IMG/VR virus record: IMGVR_UViG_3300035126_000556
Coordinates: 1 to 21,010 of that record
DNA: 21,010 nt
From: a virus
Reading direction: 5' to 3' (one strand)
The notes beneath the pieces are model-generated. The model did not search any database. It worked only from the letters and a program-made list of their open reading frames with translations, and was not told the DNA's origin. The position numbers and the translations under genes were made by a program. Below, in pieces: positions 1 through 6,623 of the stretch; within the stretch, counting starts at the first letter, position 1, and each line of letters opens with the position of its first letter.

Positions 1-27
1 CAAATTAAAATAATTTGTAAGCAGATG

Positions 28-56
28 TTGACATTTGGTGGCAGATTGTTACTTAT
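28..56 (+). promoter_or_regulatory. candidate sigma70-type promoter of the early operon
   Basis: A perfect -35 hexamer TTGACA lies at 28-33. After a 17-base spacer comes ACTTAT at 51-56, which matches only three of six positions of the -10 consensus. Initiation would fall near position 62, at or next to the ATG of the first gene, so the transcript would be nearly leaderless. This fits the lack of a Shine-Dalgarno sequence there. The -10 is weak, so the call is tentative. Confidence 0.4.
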
Positions 57-61
57 CCCAT

Positions 62-283
62 ATGTCACAACCAAAACAGCACCGAAAAAAGTATTCTCCA
101 GAGGAGATTTCACGAATCAGCACACAATCTTGGTGGACTCTTCGTGACACCGCAATCTATCTGAACCGCACCTACGGATCTGTCCGTAACTGGGCTGCGA
201 AAGTTTCTCTGAAAAGATGTCCGAACGACAAACGATTAACCTGCAAGCGTTGGGTTGATAGTGCCCTTTTGGGCAAGTCATAG
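62..283 (+). CDS. small helix-turn-helix DNA-binding protein
   Basis: This 73-residue basic protein is probably a DNA-binding regulator at the head of the early operon. Residues about 22-50 (WWTLRDTAIYLNRTYGSVRNW) read as a helix-turn-helix: a short helix, the alanine-containing turn segment DTAIYLNRT, and a recognition helix beginning GSVRNWAAK, as in excisionase/MerR-like and HTH_17 proteins. The ATG at 62 is preferred over an in-frame TTG at 35, although neither has a Shine-Dalgarno sequence. A promoter-like -35 sits just upstream, so a leaderless start is possible. Its position in front of the annealing protein suggests control of the replication operon, which is inference. The fold call is moderately sure and the regulatory role is not. 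Confidence 0.65.
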   Translation: MSQPKQHRKKYSPEEISRISTQSWWTLRDTAIYLNRTYGSVRNWAAKVSLKRCPNDKRLTCKRWVDSALLGKS

Positions 284-287
284 GACA

Positions 288-309
288 GCATTTGTCTCAC
301 GGCAAATGT
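288..309 (+). other. small hairpin between genes
   Basis: CATTTG at 289-294 and CAAATG at 303-308 form a six-base-pair stem with an eight-base loop, extendable by one G-T pair. It lies just after the HTH gene and before the A-rich ribosome binding region of the next gene. No T-tract follows directly, so it is not a classical terminator. It could modulate translation or mRNA stability, but short stems like this also arise by chance. Confidence 0.25.
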
Positions 310-347
310 ATTATTACTAAAAAACAAAATAGAAAGGACGGGAATAT

Positions 348-1022
348 ATGAAAGAAGTAGGTGGATTAAAGGCAATCGACATGAAAGGGAAGGCGTATGT
401 GATGGTGCATACACGAGTGAGCGGTTTTCATGCGATGTATCCGAATGGTCGGATCGAGACTGAGATTATTGGAGATCCAGCCAGCCATGTATTTATGCGG
501 GCGAAGGTGACTCCGAACGTCGAGCATCCCGAGCGTTACTTTATCGGGCACAGCCAATCCAAGTGGACTGGCATGATTGCTGGGGCAGCTGCCCTAGAAG
601 TGGCAGAGACCTCTGCAGTGGGTCGTGCTTTGGGCTTCCTGAATATCGGGATCGAGGATGGGCTTTGCTCCTCCGAGGAACTCGACAAAGCGAAGGCCGT
701 GACCCCTCAGAAGTCAGATAACATCTTCTCTCTGGAGCGGGAGCTGGTTAAGAACAAGTCCACTGAAAGCCTTGGCGAATTGACCGAGGCATTCATCAAG
801 ATGTGCGACCAGCACCAGCTGACCGATGGCGATCTCTACAAGTTTGCGAGATCCCTTAATTCTTCATCTTGTAAAAAACTTGGCATCAGTTTCCCAGCGG
901 TGCCAGCGAAGACCGACAAGATCGATGAGCCTTTCATTGGTGTGGCTGATACCGCACTACTGTCGGCCATCGTCAAGCACGGCAAGCTCGTGGTTGAAAG
1001 AATCAAGGGCGAAGTAAAATGA
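348..1022 (+). CDS. Erf-like single-strand annealing recombinase
   Basis: This 224-residue protein is a probable single-strand DNA annealing protein of the Erf-like class, which pairs with an exonuclease in phage recombination and replication. The diagnostic stretch is near residues 83-101: EVAETSAVGRALGFLNIG. Erf-type proteins carry this E-T-S-A-x-G-R-A-L-x-x-x-G-I signature. It follows a beta-rich N-terminal half with F-x-A-x-Y-P-N-G at 27-34. The C-terminal third is charged and variable, as usual. The start has a clear GAAAGGA Shine-Dalgarno nine bases upstream. A nuclease gene (1281) and a resolvase gene (2390) follow in the same operon, supporting the recombination role. The family call rests on motif recognition only. 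Confidence 0.75.
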   Translation: MKEVGGLKAIDMKGKAYVMVHTRVSGFHAMYPNGRIETEIIGDPASHVFMRAKVTPNVEHPERYFIGHSQSKWTGMIAGAAALEVAETSAVGRALGFLNIGIEDGLCSSEELDKAKAVTPQKSDNIFSLERELVKNKSTESLGELTEAFIKMCDQHQLTDGDLYKFARSLNSSSCKKLGISFPAVPAKTDKIDEPFIGVADTALLSAIVKHGKLVVERIKGEVK

Positions 1023-1186
1023 CGGCCAAGTTTGGAGAATGGAAGACTGCCACGTTCGGTGAACCAAGGGACGTTCCTGTCTCTAAGAAGAGCTGGGATC
1101 GGGCAATTAAAAACATTCATACTCAACAACCGCAGAAAACCTCTTCGGGTAAGAAGCGTCTGCCAAGCAGACGTAAGTGTAAATAA
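1019..1186 (+). CDS. small basic protein, function unknown
   Basis: The gene encodes 55 residues starting at an ATG that overlaps the stop of the annealing protein by four bases (ATGA), so translation is probably coupled. The product is strongly basic, with a lysine/arginine-rich tail (KKRLPSRRKCK). It has no recognisable domain. Nucleic-acid binding is plausible from charge and from its neighbours, but this is inference. Reading frame and overlap support a real gene. Confidence 0.55.
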   Translation: MTAKFGEWKTATFGEPRDVPVSKKSWDRAIKNIHTQQPQKTSSGKKRLPSRRKCK

Positions 1187-1203
1187 CCTATCCCCTTAAG
1201 GAT

Positions 1204-1284
1204 ATGGATTACGAAACCCAAGTACTAGCAATGGAGGCAGCTGTGATGATTATTTTCTTAGTCATTGTAGCTAAAGGATTATGA
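1204..1284 (+). CDS. 26-residue single-span membrane peptide
   Basis: A short frame runs from ATG 1204 to a TGA that overlaps the ATG of the exonuclease by four bases. The peptide has a short acidic N-terminus (MDYETQ) followed by a hydrophobic helix (VMIIFLVIVAKGL), consistent with a one-pass membrane peptide. AAGGA lies close upstream at a short spacing. The stop/start overlap and hydrophobic pattern argue for a real gene. It could also be a leader peptide coupling translation to the nuclease. Confidence 0.4.
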   Translation: MDYETQVLAMEAAVMIIFLVIVAKGL

Positions 1285-1997
1285 GGACAGTTCAGCTATT
1301 TCTCGACGAGCCACACCAGAAGTACAGGAACAAATACGGGGATATCCTGCCGTCCGTTACTTCAATAATCGGAAAGCATATAGCCATTCCCCAGCTAGTG
1401 CCTTGGGCATTTGGGCTAGGCAAGAGAGGCAAGTGTCTCGAGAAGGATGGTGGTAAGAAGCGGAGGATCGGATCGATATTCCACTTCGGTGCCCACGGCT
1501 TCCTTGATGGATTTAAGTGTGACTTCAGTCTGTGTGCCAAGGACGAGGTCGAGTGTGCCGAGGAGATGATCGAGGGATTCAAGAAGTGGTGGTGGAAGAG
1601 CGGTCTGGATCGCATCCACTGCGAGCTTCAGCTTGCCAGTGATAAGCACGGCTTCGGTGGAACTGTAGACCTTATCGCTCGGGATAAGCAGGGGAGGCTG
1701 GTGCTGGTTGACTTCAAGACCAGCTCATCCCTCAAGCCCCAGTACGAACTGCAGATGGCTGGTTACAAGATGCTCTACGAGGACTGCCACCCGTTCGACG
1801 AGGACATTGAGGCAGTAAAGTTACTTCGTATCGGGTACGAGAACGACATTGAGGAAAGAAACTTTGAGGACTTAACCCCGCAGATGGAGGCGTGGAAAGC
1901 GATCTTGCGCTTCCATTCTGCATACAAACAAATCGAAGATCGCACGAAAGGACAGAAAACATGGCCACGGAAACGCAAGTCAAAGGCATCAAGCTAA
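1281..1997 (+). CDS. PD-(D/E)XK exonuclease (RecB/Cas4-like)
   Basis: This 238-residue protein is a probable PD-(D/E)XK exonuclease, the partner of the Erf-like annealing protein in a two-component recombination system. Core residues are visible in order: H68 in GSIFHFGAHGF, E115 in CELQLAS, D130 in GGTVDLIA, the D144-x-K146 pair in VLVDFKTSS, and the trailing helix YELQMAGYKM (155-164), typical of RecB-like nuclease domains. It would resect double-stranded ends using Mg2+. The ATG at 1281 overlaps the small membrane peptide's stop, with AAAGGA just upstream. The 3' end overlaps the next gene by 37 bases. Fold and nuclease activity are fairly sure; polarity cannot be read from sequence. Confidence 0.85.
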   Translation: MRTVQLFLDEPHQKYRNKYGDILPSVTSIIGKHIAIPQLVPWAFGLGKRGKCLEKDGGKKRRIGSIFHFGAHGFLDGFKCDFSLCAKDEVECAEEMIEGFKKWWWKSGLDRIHCELQLASDKHGFGGTVDLIARDKQGRLVLVDFKTSSSLKPQYELQMAGYKMLYEDCHPFDEDIEAVKLLRIGYENDIEERNFEDLTPQMEAWKAILRFHSAYKQIEDRTKGQKTWPRKRKSKASS

Positions 1998-2218
1998 ACC
2001 TGTTTGGAAACAAACGGGCAGAAGAAAACCCGAAGGCACCTAAGTTCGCCAGCCCTCGCAAGAAGGATGGAGAGAAGTGGGTGGACGAGGCGATTGAGAT
2101 CCCTGCTGGCAAGTACAAAGCTGCTTGCTGGGTGCGGGACGATAAGAACGGCAACAAGATGTTGTCGATCACACTCACCGATGTGGGTGGCACCGTCTCG
2201 GGTGGTGATATCTTTTAG
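1961..2218 (+). CDS. small protein of the recombination cluster, function unknown
   Basis: The gene encodes 85 residues. ATG 1961 is chosen because GAAAGGA sits nine bases upstream, inside the 3' end of the exonuclease gene. The upstream in-frame start would lengthen an already large overlap. The N-terminal half is lysine-rich. The C-terminal half looks like consecutive beta strands (KYKAACWVRDDKNGNKMLSI then a TLTDVGG turn), somewhat like small phage OB-fold or DUF736-like proteins. A single-strand DNA-binding or accessory role fits its position after the exonuclease, but no diagnostic motif proves it. Confidence 0.6.
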   Translation: MATETQVKGIKLNLFGNKRAEENPKAPKFASPRKKDGEKWVDEAIEIPAGKYKAACWVRDDKNGNKMLSITLTDVGGTVSGGDIF

Positions 2219-2376
2219 TGAAAGATAAACCATTCTGGGAAAAGGAAGCTGCTGGCAAGAGGCTTGGAAACAAGCTCTCGCCTAAAGCAAAAGCCTATGC
2301 AAAGGCCAAGGCCAAAGCTGCTGGCAGACCCTATCCCAACCTAGTGGATAACGCAGCTGCCTCTAGGAAGTACTAA
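2218..2376 (+). CDS. small lysine/alanine-rich phage protein
   Basis: This 52-residue gene starts at GTG 2218, sharing one base with the preceding TAG stop (TAGTG), so translation is probably coupled. The product is very basic, with an alanine/lysine helix (SPKAKAYAKAKAKAAGRPYP) and the ending NLVDNAAASRKY. Proteins of this look are frequent next to resolvase genes in phage genomes, with no known function. DNA or RNA binding is possible from charge. The frame and position are convincing; the role is unknown. Confidence 0.6.
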   Translation: MKDKPFWEKEAAGKRLGNKLSPKAKAYAKAKAKAAGRPYPNLVDNAAASRKY

Positions 2377-2389
2377 TCGGTAAGCCGAG

Positions 2390-2752
2390 ATGCCAATCAA
2401 TTCTTGCGCCAAGGGTAAGCGTGGAGAAAGAGCATGGAGGGATTTCCTTCGTGCCGTTGGTATCTCGGCTCGGAGAGGTAGGCAGTACTCGGGTTCCCCA
2501 GACTCTCCCGATGTTGTGTCGGATGACGGCATGCACTGGGAGGTTAAGTGGGTTGAGAACCTGAATGTGTGGAAGGCCATCGAGCAGTCGGTCAGGGACT
2601 GCGGAGCTGGAAAGGTTCCAGCGGTAGCCTTTAAGAAAAACGGAACAGACTGGCTGGTTGCCATGAGAGCTGAGGATTTCCTTAAGATCAAGGGCAACTG
2701 CCAAGCAGATGAAACTAAAACGGAGGTTAAAGGAATATGGATAAAGCATTAA
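2390..2752 (+). CDS. Holliday-junction-resolvase-like PD-(D/E)XK nuclease
   Basis: This 120-residue protein matches the compact Hjc-like resolvase layout. E13 lies in the first helix (KGKRGERAWRDFL), D41 follows the SGSPDSPDVV segment, and E51-x-K53 is in HWEVKWVE, followed by a helix with W61 and Q66 (VWKAIEQSV). These are the expected catalytic positions for cleavage of branched DNA with Mg2+. The order annealing protein, exonuclease, resolvase makes a coherent recombination module that probably processes replication intermediates before packaging. The last 16 bases overlap the next gene. Nuclease fold is likely; junction specificity is inferred from family resemblance. Confidence 0.75.
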   Translation: MPINSCAKGKRGERAWRDFLRAVGISARRGRQYSGSPDSPDVVSDDGMHWEVKWVENLNVWKAIEQSVRDCGAGKVPAVAFKKNGTDWLVAMRAEDFLKIKGNCQADETKTEVKGIWIKH

Positions 2753-3096
2753 CTGCATTGTTCTTAAGTGTCTGCATGAGCAACGCAGACCCGATCAAGG
2801 TCAGGTTAACAACCTATCATCGTGGTGAGGATTCATACACTCGGAGACTGAAGAGTGCCTCTGGCTACACGCTCAAGGAGGGCATCTCAGTTGCAGCTGA
2901 CCCTCGGGTATTCGGCTACGGGAACTGGATCTATATCGACGGCATTGGTGCCCGTCAGGTTCACGATACTGGGTCTGCTGTGATCAGCAGGAAAGCAAGC
3001 GGTGGAAAATTCCCCGTGATCGATGTGTTCTTTCACAGCCGTAAGGATGCGGAAGCGTTCGCTAATTCCCACAAGTACGCACTGGTATACCGATGA
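2737..3096 (+). CDS. secreted 3D-domain (MltA-type barrel) protein
   Basis: This 119-residue protein has a hydrophobic N-terminus (ALTALFLSVCMSNA) resembling a signal peptide with possible cleavage before D18. A 3D domain follows, named for three conserved aspartates: D55 in VAADPRVFGYG, D77 in QVHDTGSA and D96 in PVIDVFFHS. In characterised relatives such as MltA this double-psi barrel contributes to lytic transglycosylase activity on peptidoglycan. A cell-wall role in the periplasm is therefore likely, but whether it acts in lysis, envelope remodelling or superinfection is unknown. Location between a resolvase and a helicase is unusual. GGAGG lies ten bases before the ATG. Confidence 0.75.
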   Translation: MDKALTALFLSVCMSNADPIKVRLTTYHRGEDSYTRRLKSASGYTLKEGISVAADPRVFGYGNWIYIDGIGARQVHDTGSAVISRKASGGKFPVIDVFFHSRKDAEAFANSHKYALVYR

Positions 3097-4385
3097 AGGA
3101 CTTCGCCATGTTTGACTCGGAGATCGAGGGTCGTGTCCTTGCAACCGCAATGTCCGATCCAGATGTTCATAAGGAAATCTGTGGCTGGTCTTCCGACCTG
3201 TTCGGCAATCCAGTCTCCAAGCAACTCCACTCTTTGATGGTCAGGCTCGGTGCCAAGGGCGCACCTGCCGATCCAGTGCTGTTGGTTGGCGAGCTGAAGA
3301 ATGGTGAGCGTCAGATGATGACCCACTTCGTTGGACAGCTTGCGACCAAGGATCTTGTACCAACTGCCAAGCACCTAGCTTCCTTCGAGGACAGGCTGGT
3401 GGAGATGGCCAGACTGCGTTCGATGTATGTTGCAGCTGAGAACTCTCTGCGACTGATTAAAGATGGGGCACCATCAGCCGAAGTGTCGGCATCGATGGAG
3501 GAGTATACCAACACAACCAGCCTCGGGAGATCCAAGGGAGTTGACATCGGGGATGCAGCCCACTCGGTAACCCAGAAGGCAAGAGACCTTATCAGGACTG
3601 GGGCTACCTACTCTGGCCTGCCCACTGGATACTCTGAGCTGGATCATTGTATCGGAGGGCTGACCAACGGGCACCTGATCCTACTTGCTGGGTTTACCAA
3701 CATGGGTAAGTCGGCCTTCGCTATTCAGCTTTGTTACAACGCACTGAAGAACGGCAACAAGGTCGGGTATATTTCGATGGAGCTTACCGCTGGTGACATT
3801 GCCGAGCGTATGATCGCACTGTCCGAGAGGTTCAGCACGGATGAGCTGAGAACACTTGGAAGCATCACGCCAGATCAGCTGGCCACGCTGGACTCCGTTG
3901 CGAACGAGATGCGGGAACTCCCGCTGGTGGTGATGGATCGCCCGACATGGTCGGTCAACGAGATCAGGGCTGAGGCCAGAAGGCTGAAGCGGAAGGGGTG
4001 CAAGCTCCTCGTCATCGATCTACTCGGCAAGGTCAGCGTCGATACCAAGAAGCAGGACAGTAGGGCGAGGGAGCTTGAGCTTGTGGCAGTGCATACCAAG
4101 GCACTTGCCAAGGAGCTGGACATTCCGATCCTCGGTTGCGTCCAGCTGAACAGGCAGTCTGTCTACGACTCACAGGCAGAGCTTCACCATCTAAAGGACT
4201 CCAACGGACTGGCCGAGAACGCCGATGAAGTTCTCATACTTGACCGCAGGAACCCCAAGATTAACGACTTCAAGCTATTTGTTAAGGTGAGGAAGTCTCG
4301 TCGTGGATCGAACCACTCAGACATCCCATTCAAGTTTAACCCGAAGCACCAGAGTTTCCGTTACGAGAAGCCAGATGCACTATGA
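3093..4385 (+). CDS. DnaB-type replicative DNA helicase
   Basis: The 430-residue protein has the two-part plan of DnaB. An all-helical N-terminal domain (about 8-120) is followed by a RecA-like motor domain beginning at GLPTGYSELDHCIGGL. The Walker A loop is G200-FTNMGKS (200-207), a variant of the usual GxPxMGKT. Walker B is KLLVID with D309. The later DnaB motif appears as CVQLNR, followed by LKDSNGLAENADEVLILDRR. It would unwind DNA at the phage fork as a hexamer. Length is close to normal DnaB. No primase or loader is visible in the window, so those may come from elsewhere in the phage or the host. The start overlaps the previous stop (ATGA). Confidence 0.92.
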   Translation: MKDFAMFDSEIEGRVLATAMSDPDVHKEICGWSSDLFGNPVSKQLHSLMVRLGAKGAPADPVLLVGELKNGERQMMTHFVGQLATKDLVPTAKHLASFEDRLVEMARLRSMYVAAENSLRLIKDGAPSAEVSASMEEYTNTTSLGRSKGVDIGDAAHSVTQKARDLIRTGATYSGLPTGYSELDHCIGGLTNGHLILLAGFTNMGKSAFAIQLCYNALKNGNKVGYISMELTAGDIAERMIALSERFSTDELRTLGSITPDQLATLDSVANEMRELPLVVMDRPTWSVNEIRAEARRLKRKGCKLLVIDLLGKVSVDTKKQDSRARELELVAVHTKALAKELDIPILGCVQLNRQSVYDSQAELHHLKDSNGLAENADEVLILDRRNPKINDFKLFVKVRKSRRGSNHSDIPFKFNPKHQSFRYEKPDAL

Positions 4386-4618
4386 AGATCGAAGTTAAAG
4401 TTCAAGGCAACTGCGAACAGTATCATTTGACTACTACCAGCTTCCTTGGAGAATGTCGCCTCGGCTCACGATGGGTTATGGGTGGAGACCTGCCCGATCT
4501 CGGATGGGATCAGCCTACAAAGGTATTGGCCGAGGAAGCGAGGAAGCAGTGGCAGTCTTATATCGACGAACGTCAGATCAACAGAAGCAAATCATCTCGA
4601 CGAAGGGGGACGAAGTGA
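4382..4618 (+). CDS. hypothetical protein, 78 residues
   Basis: The start overlaps the helicase stop by four bases (ATGA), so it is probably translated by coupling. The N-terminal two thirds are strand-rich (MKIEVKVQGNCEQYHLTTTS, then CRLGSRWVMGG). The tail is helical and ends in a basic cluster (SKSSRRRGTK). I recognise no family. Two alternative frames overlap this stretch, but this one best continues the chain of four-base overlaps on both sides. Confidence 0.55.
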   Translation: MKIEVKVQGNCEQYHLTTTSFLGECRLGSRWVMGGDLPDLGWDQPTKVLAEEARKQWQSYIDERQINRSKSSRRRGTK

Positions 4619-4815
4619 CCACTTACGAAGACCAATCGAAGCGGGCACTGGAGATCGGCCTTCAGCAGGCAACCGAATGCAATGAGCGTTTATGGCTACA
4701 CAACCGAAGAATGTTTGGTGCCCTTTACCATGTACACGAATCGATCAAGGCCATGAAAGAAAAGCCCGAGTGGATGAGCAGAGTTGTTGCAGCACTCGAG
4801 GACAAGGAGCCGTGA
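4615..4815 (+). CDS. hypothetical helical protein, 66 residues
   Basis: The GTG at 4615 overlaps the previous stop as GTGA, the arrangement used by several neighbours, and is preferred over an ATG far upstream inside the previous gene. The product looks wholly helical (KRALEIGLQQATECNERLW, then a second amphipathic helix to VVAALEDKEP) and may form a small coiled coil. No family recognised. Confidence comes from the overlap pattern on both ends. Confidence 0.5.
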   Translation: MTTYEDQSKRALEIGLQQATECNERLWLHNRRMFGALYHVHESIKAMKEKPEWMSRVVAALEDKEP

Positions 4816-5012
4816 GCTGGGATGGATATTGTAATCTCATTGTTGAAGGACATGTGGTGCCTGCTGGGTCTTGGTTTATACGCCCCGAGGGGCAACAAGG
4901 TTTTACCGAAGACGATCTCATCTACTACACCAAGCCTGATGGAACTCAGGTGGGAACAAATGCGAGCGAGGTCGAGATCGTTGACCCCGTCTACGGAAAG
5001 GTTTACCCGTGA
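4812..5012 (+). CDS. hypothetical protein, 66 residues
   Basis: It starts at GTG 4812 in a GTGA overlap with the previous stop and ends in a GTGA overlap with the next start. The sequence is strand-rich and acidic (GSWFIRPEGQQGFTEDDLIYY, then ASEVEIVDPVYGKVYP), probably a small beta protein. No family recognised. The tandem arrangement with 4615 and 5009 suggests these small genes are translated as one coupled series. Confidence 0.5.
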   Translation: MSWDGYCNLIVEGHVVPAGSWFIRPEGQQGFTEDDLIYYTKPDGTQVGTNASEVEIVDPVYGKVYP

Positions 5013-5224
5013 TTACCTTCCTTCCTAACGAACGCTGGGTTCAGACACCCAAGGGCGAGGGGCTATGGCTTGCCCTGATTGACTACGGAAAGACCGACAA
5101 CCCTGTCTACCTGATCGAGCTGAACACTGGAGAACATATCTGCGTGGATATGTGCGAGGTCAGGGGAACTGAGAACGCCATGTACGGACTGGACAGACCA
5201 AGCCAGCCAGAGAGGAAGATGTGA
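5009..5224 (+). CDS. hypothetical protein, 71 residues
   Basis: The GTG start at 5009 overlaps the previous stop by four bases, and the 3' end overlaps the next GTG in the same way. The product seems to be a small beta-rich domain (ERWVQTPKGEGLWLALIDYG, then PVYLIELNTGEHICVDMCEV) with two cysteines near residues 47 and 51. Nothing diagnostic of a family is visible. Confidence 0.5.
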   Translation: MITFLPNERWVQTPKGEGLWLALIDYGKTDNPVYLIELNTGEHICVDMCEVRGTENAMYGLDRPSQPERKM

Positions 5225-5535
5225 CACACACCACTTGCATGACCGCACCCATCAGCCGTTACACTCCAACAACCGAGGAGCTTGCGGAGACTGCATATCG
5301 AGCAGTGATCGACACCATGAACGAAAGCCTAACATCTGGCAAACATGGTGACGGTTCATGGAACCAAGGCGTTGAATCTGACCCACGCTGGCACCTGAGT
5401 AGGGTAGCCAGACATGCCATACAGGCAGTCATGCTGCTGGATGGTGTGGATCTGAAGGATCAGGAGTCGGTCAGAATCCATACAAGAAACGCATTGGCCA
5501 GATCCTGTCTAGCCCTTGCACAATTAGGAGGATAA
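5221..5535 (+). CDS. hypothetical helical protein with His/Asp pattern
   Basis: This 104-residue protein starts at GTG 5221 (GTGA overlap). The core is helical, with histidines and acidic residues in register: DPRWHLSRVARHAIQAVMLLDG, then DQESVRIHTRNALARSCLALAQL. This pattern loosely resembles phage DUF5664/dNTP-phosphohydrolase-like helical proteins, but the match is by eye and weak. It could also be an unrelated small helical protein. The last codons (GGA GGA) double as the Shine-Dalgarno of the oxygenase gene that follows. Confidence 0.55.
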   Translation: MTHTTCMTAPISRYTPTTEELAETAYRAVIDTMNESLTSGKHGDGSWNQGVESDPRWHLSRVARHAIQAVMLLDGVDLKDQESVRIHTRNALARSCLALAQLGG

Positions 5536-5539
5536 CAAA

Positions 5540-6250
5540 ATGCCAGTCATAATCTTGCCAAAGCCGAAAAAAGAATTACCCTCAGTGGAGGTCGCAGTGA
5601 ATAGTGGGAAGGGAGAACCTTCCACGGGCACCGTCTGTTCCTCAGTATGCAGCCCTGTTAAACACACTGCCGACCCTTTATTTTTAGATACTCCAACTGT
5701 TAAGCAGGACATGACAGCTGGGGTGTGTAGCCCGCTGGTGTTCACACCGAACCAGTGTACCTCGATCATCTTGGATGCACAGGTGACTGGGATGGAGAGG
5801 GCTAAGATTCTAAGGGGAGGGAAGTCGATCAAAGGTTATGCGAGGACATGCTCCTCGGCATGGCTCCCGAGGAACGACAAGAACGATTGGATGTATAAGC
5901 GGATGATTGAGGCCACGGCTGAGATCAACGCAAACAACTACGGGTTCCAGATCGATGGCATTCAGTCCATCCAGATCCTGCGGTACCAGCCACTCCAGCG
6001 GTTTGATTGGCACTATGACACCTACCCAGATTCTGGCAGGAAACTAACCGCAGTCGTTAACCTGAGTGACCCGAAGGATTATGTCGGCGGTGGTCTCAGG
6101 ATGTTGGGTGAACTCCACAACAAGAAGTATGTGAGGGATCGTGGTGCAGGGGTCTGGTTCCCTAGCTGTCTAAAGCATTGTGCAAAGGCACCTTGGTGGG
6201 GCGAGCGTTGGGTTCTGGTTGCTTGGTTCCTCGGAGGAAACTTCCGATGA
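5540..6250 (+). CDS. 2-oxoglutarate/Fe(II)-dependent oxygenase
   Basis: This 236-residue protein is a probable dioxygenase of the prolyl-4-hydroxylase-like (P4Hc) group. The iron triad is visible as H158-x-D160 in FDWHYDTY and H213 in LKHCAKA. R223, ten residues after the distal histidine, would bind the 2-oxoglutarate carboxylate (WGERWVLVAWFLG). Between them lies the family's strand GGGLRMLG. The first 70 residues are Pro/Ser/Thr/Val-rich and look like an extended linker. Such enzymes in phages may hydroxylate proteins or nucleic-acid bases; the substrate cannot be told here. AGGAGG sits 8-10 bases before the ATG, one of the strongest ribosome sites of this operon. Confidence 0.85.
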   Translation: MPVIILPKPKKELPSVEVAVNSGKGEPSTGTVCSSVCSPVKHTADPLFLDTPTVKQDMTAGVCSPLVFTPNQCTSIILDAQVTGMERAKILRGGKSIKGYARTCSSAWLPRNDKNDWMYKRMIEATAEINANNYGFQIDGIQSIQILRYQPLQRFDWHYDTYPDSGRKLTAVVNLSDPKDYVGGGLRMLGELHNKKYVRDRGAGVWFPSCLKHCAKAPWWGERWVLVAWFLGGNFR

Positions 6251-6510
6251 AGTTCACCAAGGAATACCTGCAGGAGGCAGCACCCGAGGCGATGAAGGCA
6301 GACGGGTACGATGACTGCATCGTCGGGATTGGTTACAGGTGTGGATCAAAAGCCGTGCTGGTCTACGACATCGACATGGTCGTGGAAAAGATAATGAAGA
6401 GGGATGGCTGTAGCTACGACGATGCCCTCGACTTCTTCGAGTACAATATAGGCGGGGCTTATGTTGGTGACGGGACTCCCTTGTTTATGAATCGGAGGTT
6501 CGACCCGTGA
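6247..6510 (+). CDS. hypothetical acidic protein, 87 residues
   Basis: The ATG at 6247 overlaps the oxygenase stop (ATGA) and is preferred to an earlier in-frame start inside the oxygenase gene. The product is acidic, with a strand segment (CIVGIGYRCGSKAVLVYDID) and a helix (MVVEKIMKRDGCSYDDALDF), ending FMNRRFDP. The motif DALDFFEYNIGGAYVGDGTP recurs in small phage proteins of unknown role. No enzymatic motif is visible. Confidence 0.6.
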   Translation: MKFTKEYLQEAAPEAMKADGYDDCIVGIGYRCGSKAVLVYDIDMVVEKIMKRDGCSYDDALDFFEYNIGGAYVGDGTPLFMNRRFDP

Positions 6511-6623
6511 TCCAAGAACTCCCCAGCATTCTTATCAGTGCAGTTGTTGTGCTTGGTTTACTAAGCATCTTCCTCGTCGGGTTTATCTTTATCTGCGACG
6601 AGATCATCCAAAGGTTCAAGTGA
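6507..6623 (+). CDS. 38-residue single-span membrane peptide
   Basis: A short frame from GTG 6507 overlaps the previous stop as GTGA, and its own TGA is overlapped by the next GTG. The peptide has one long hydrophobic segment (residues about 8-30, SILISAVVVLGLLSIFLVGF) followed by a charged tail (CDEIIQRFK), a plain single-pass membrane topology. The tight fit between neighbours supports it. Function unknown; small holin-like or envelope-interacting peptides are possible. Confidence 0.55.
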   Translation: MIQELPSILISAVVVLGLLSIFLVGFIFICDEIIQRFK

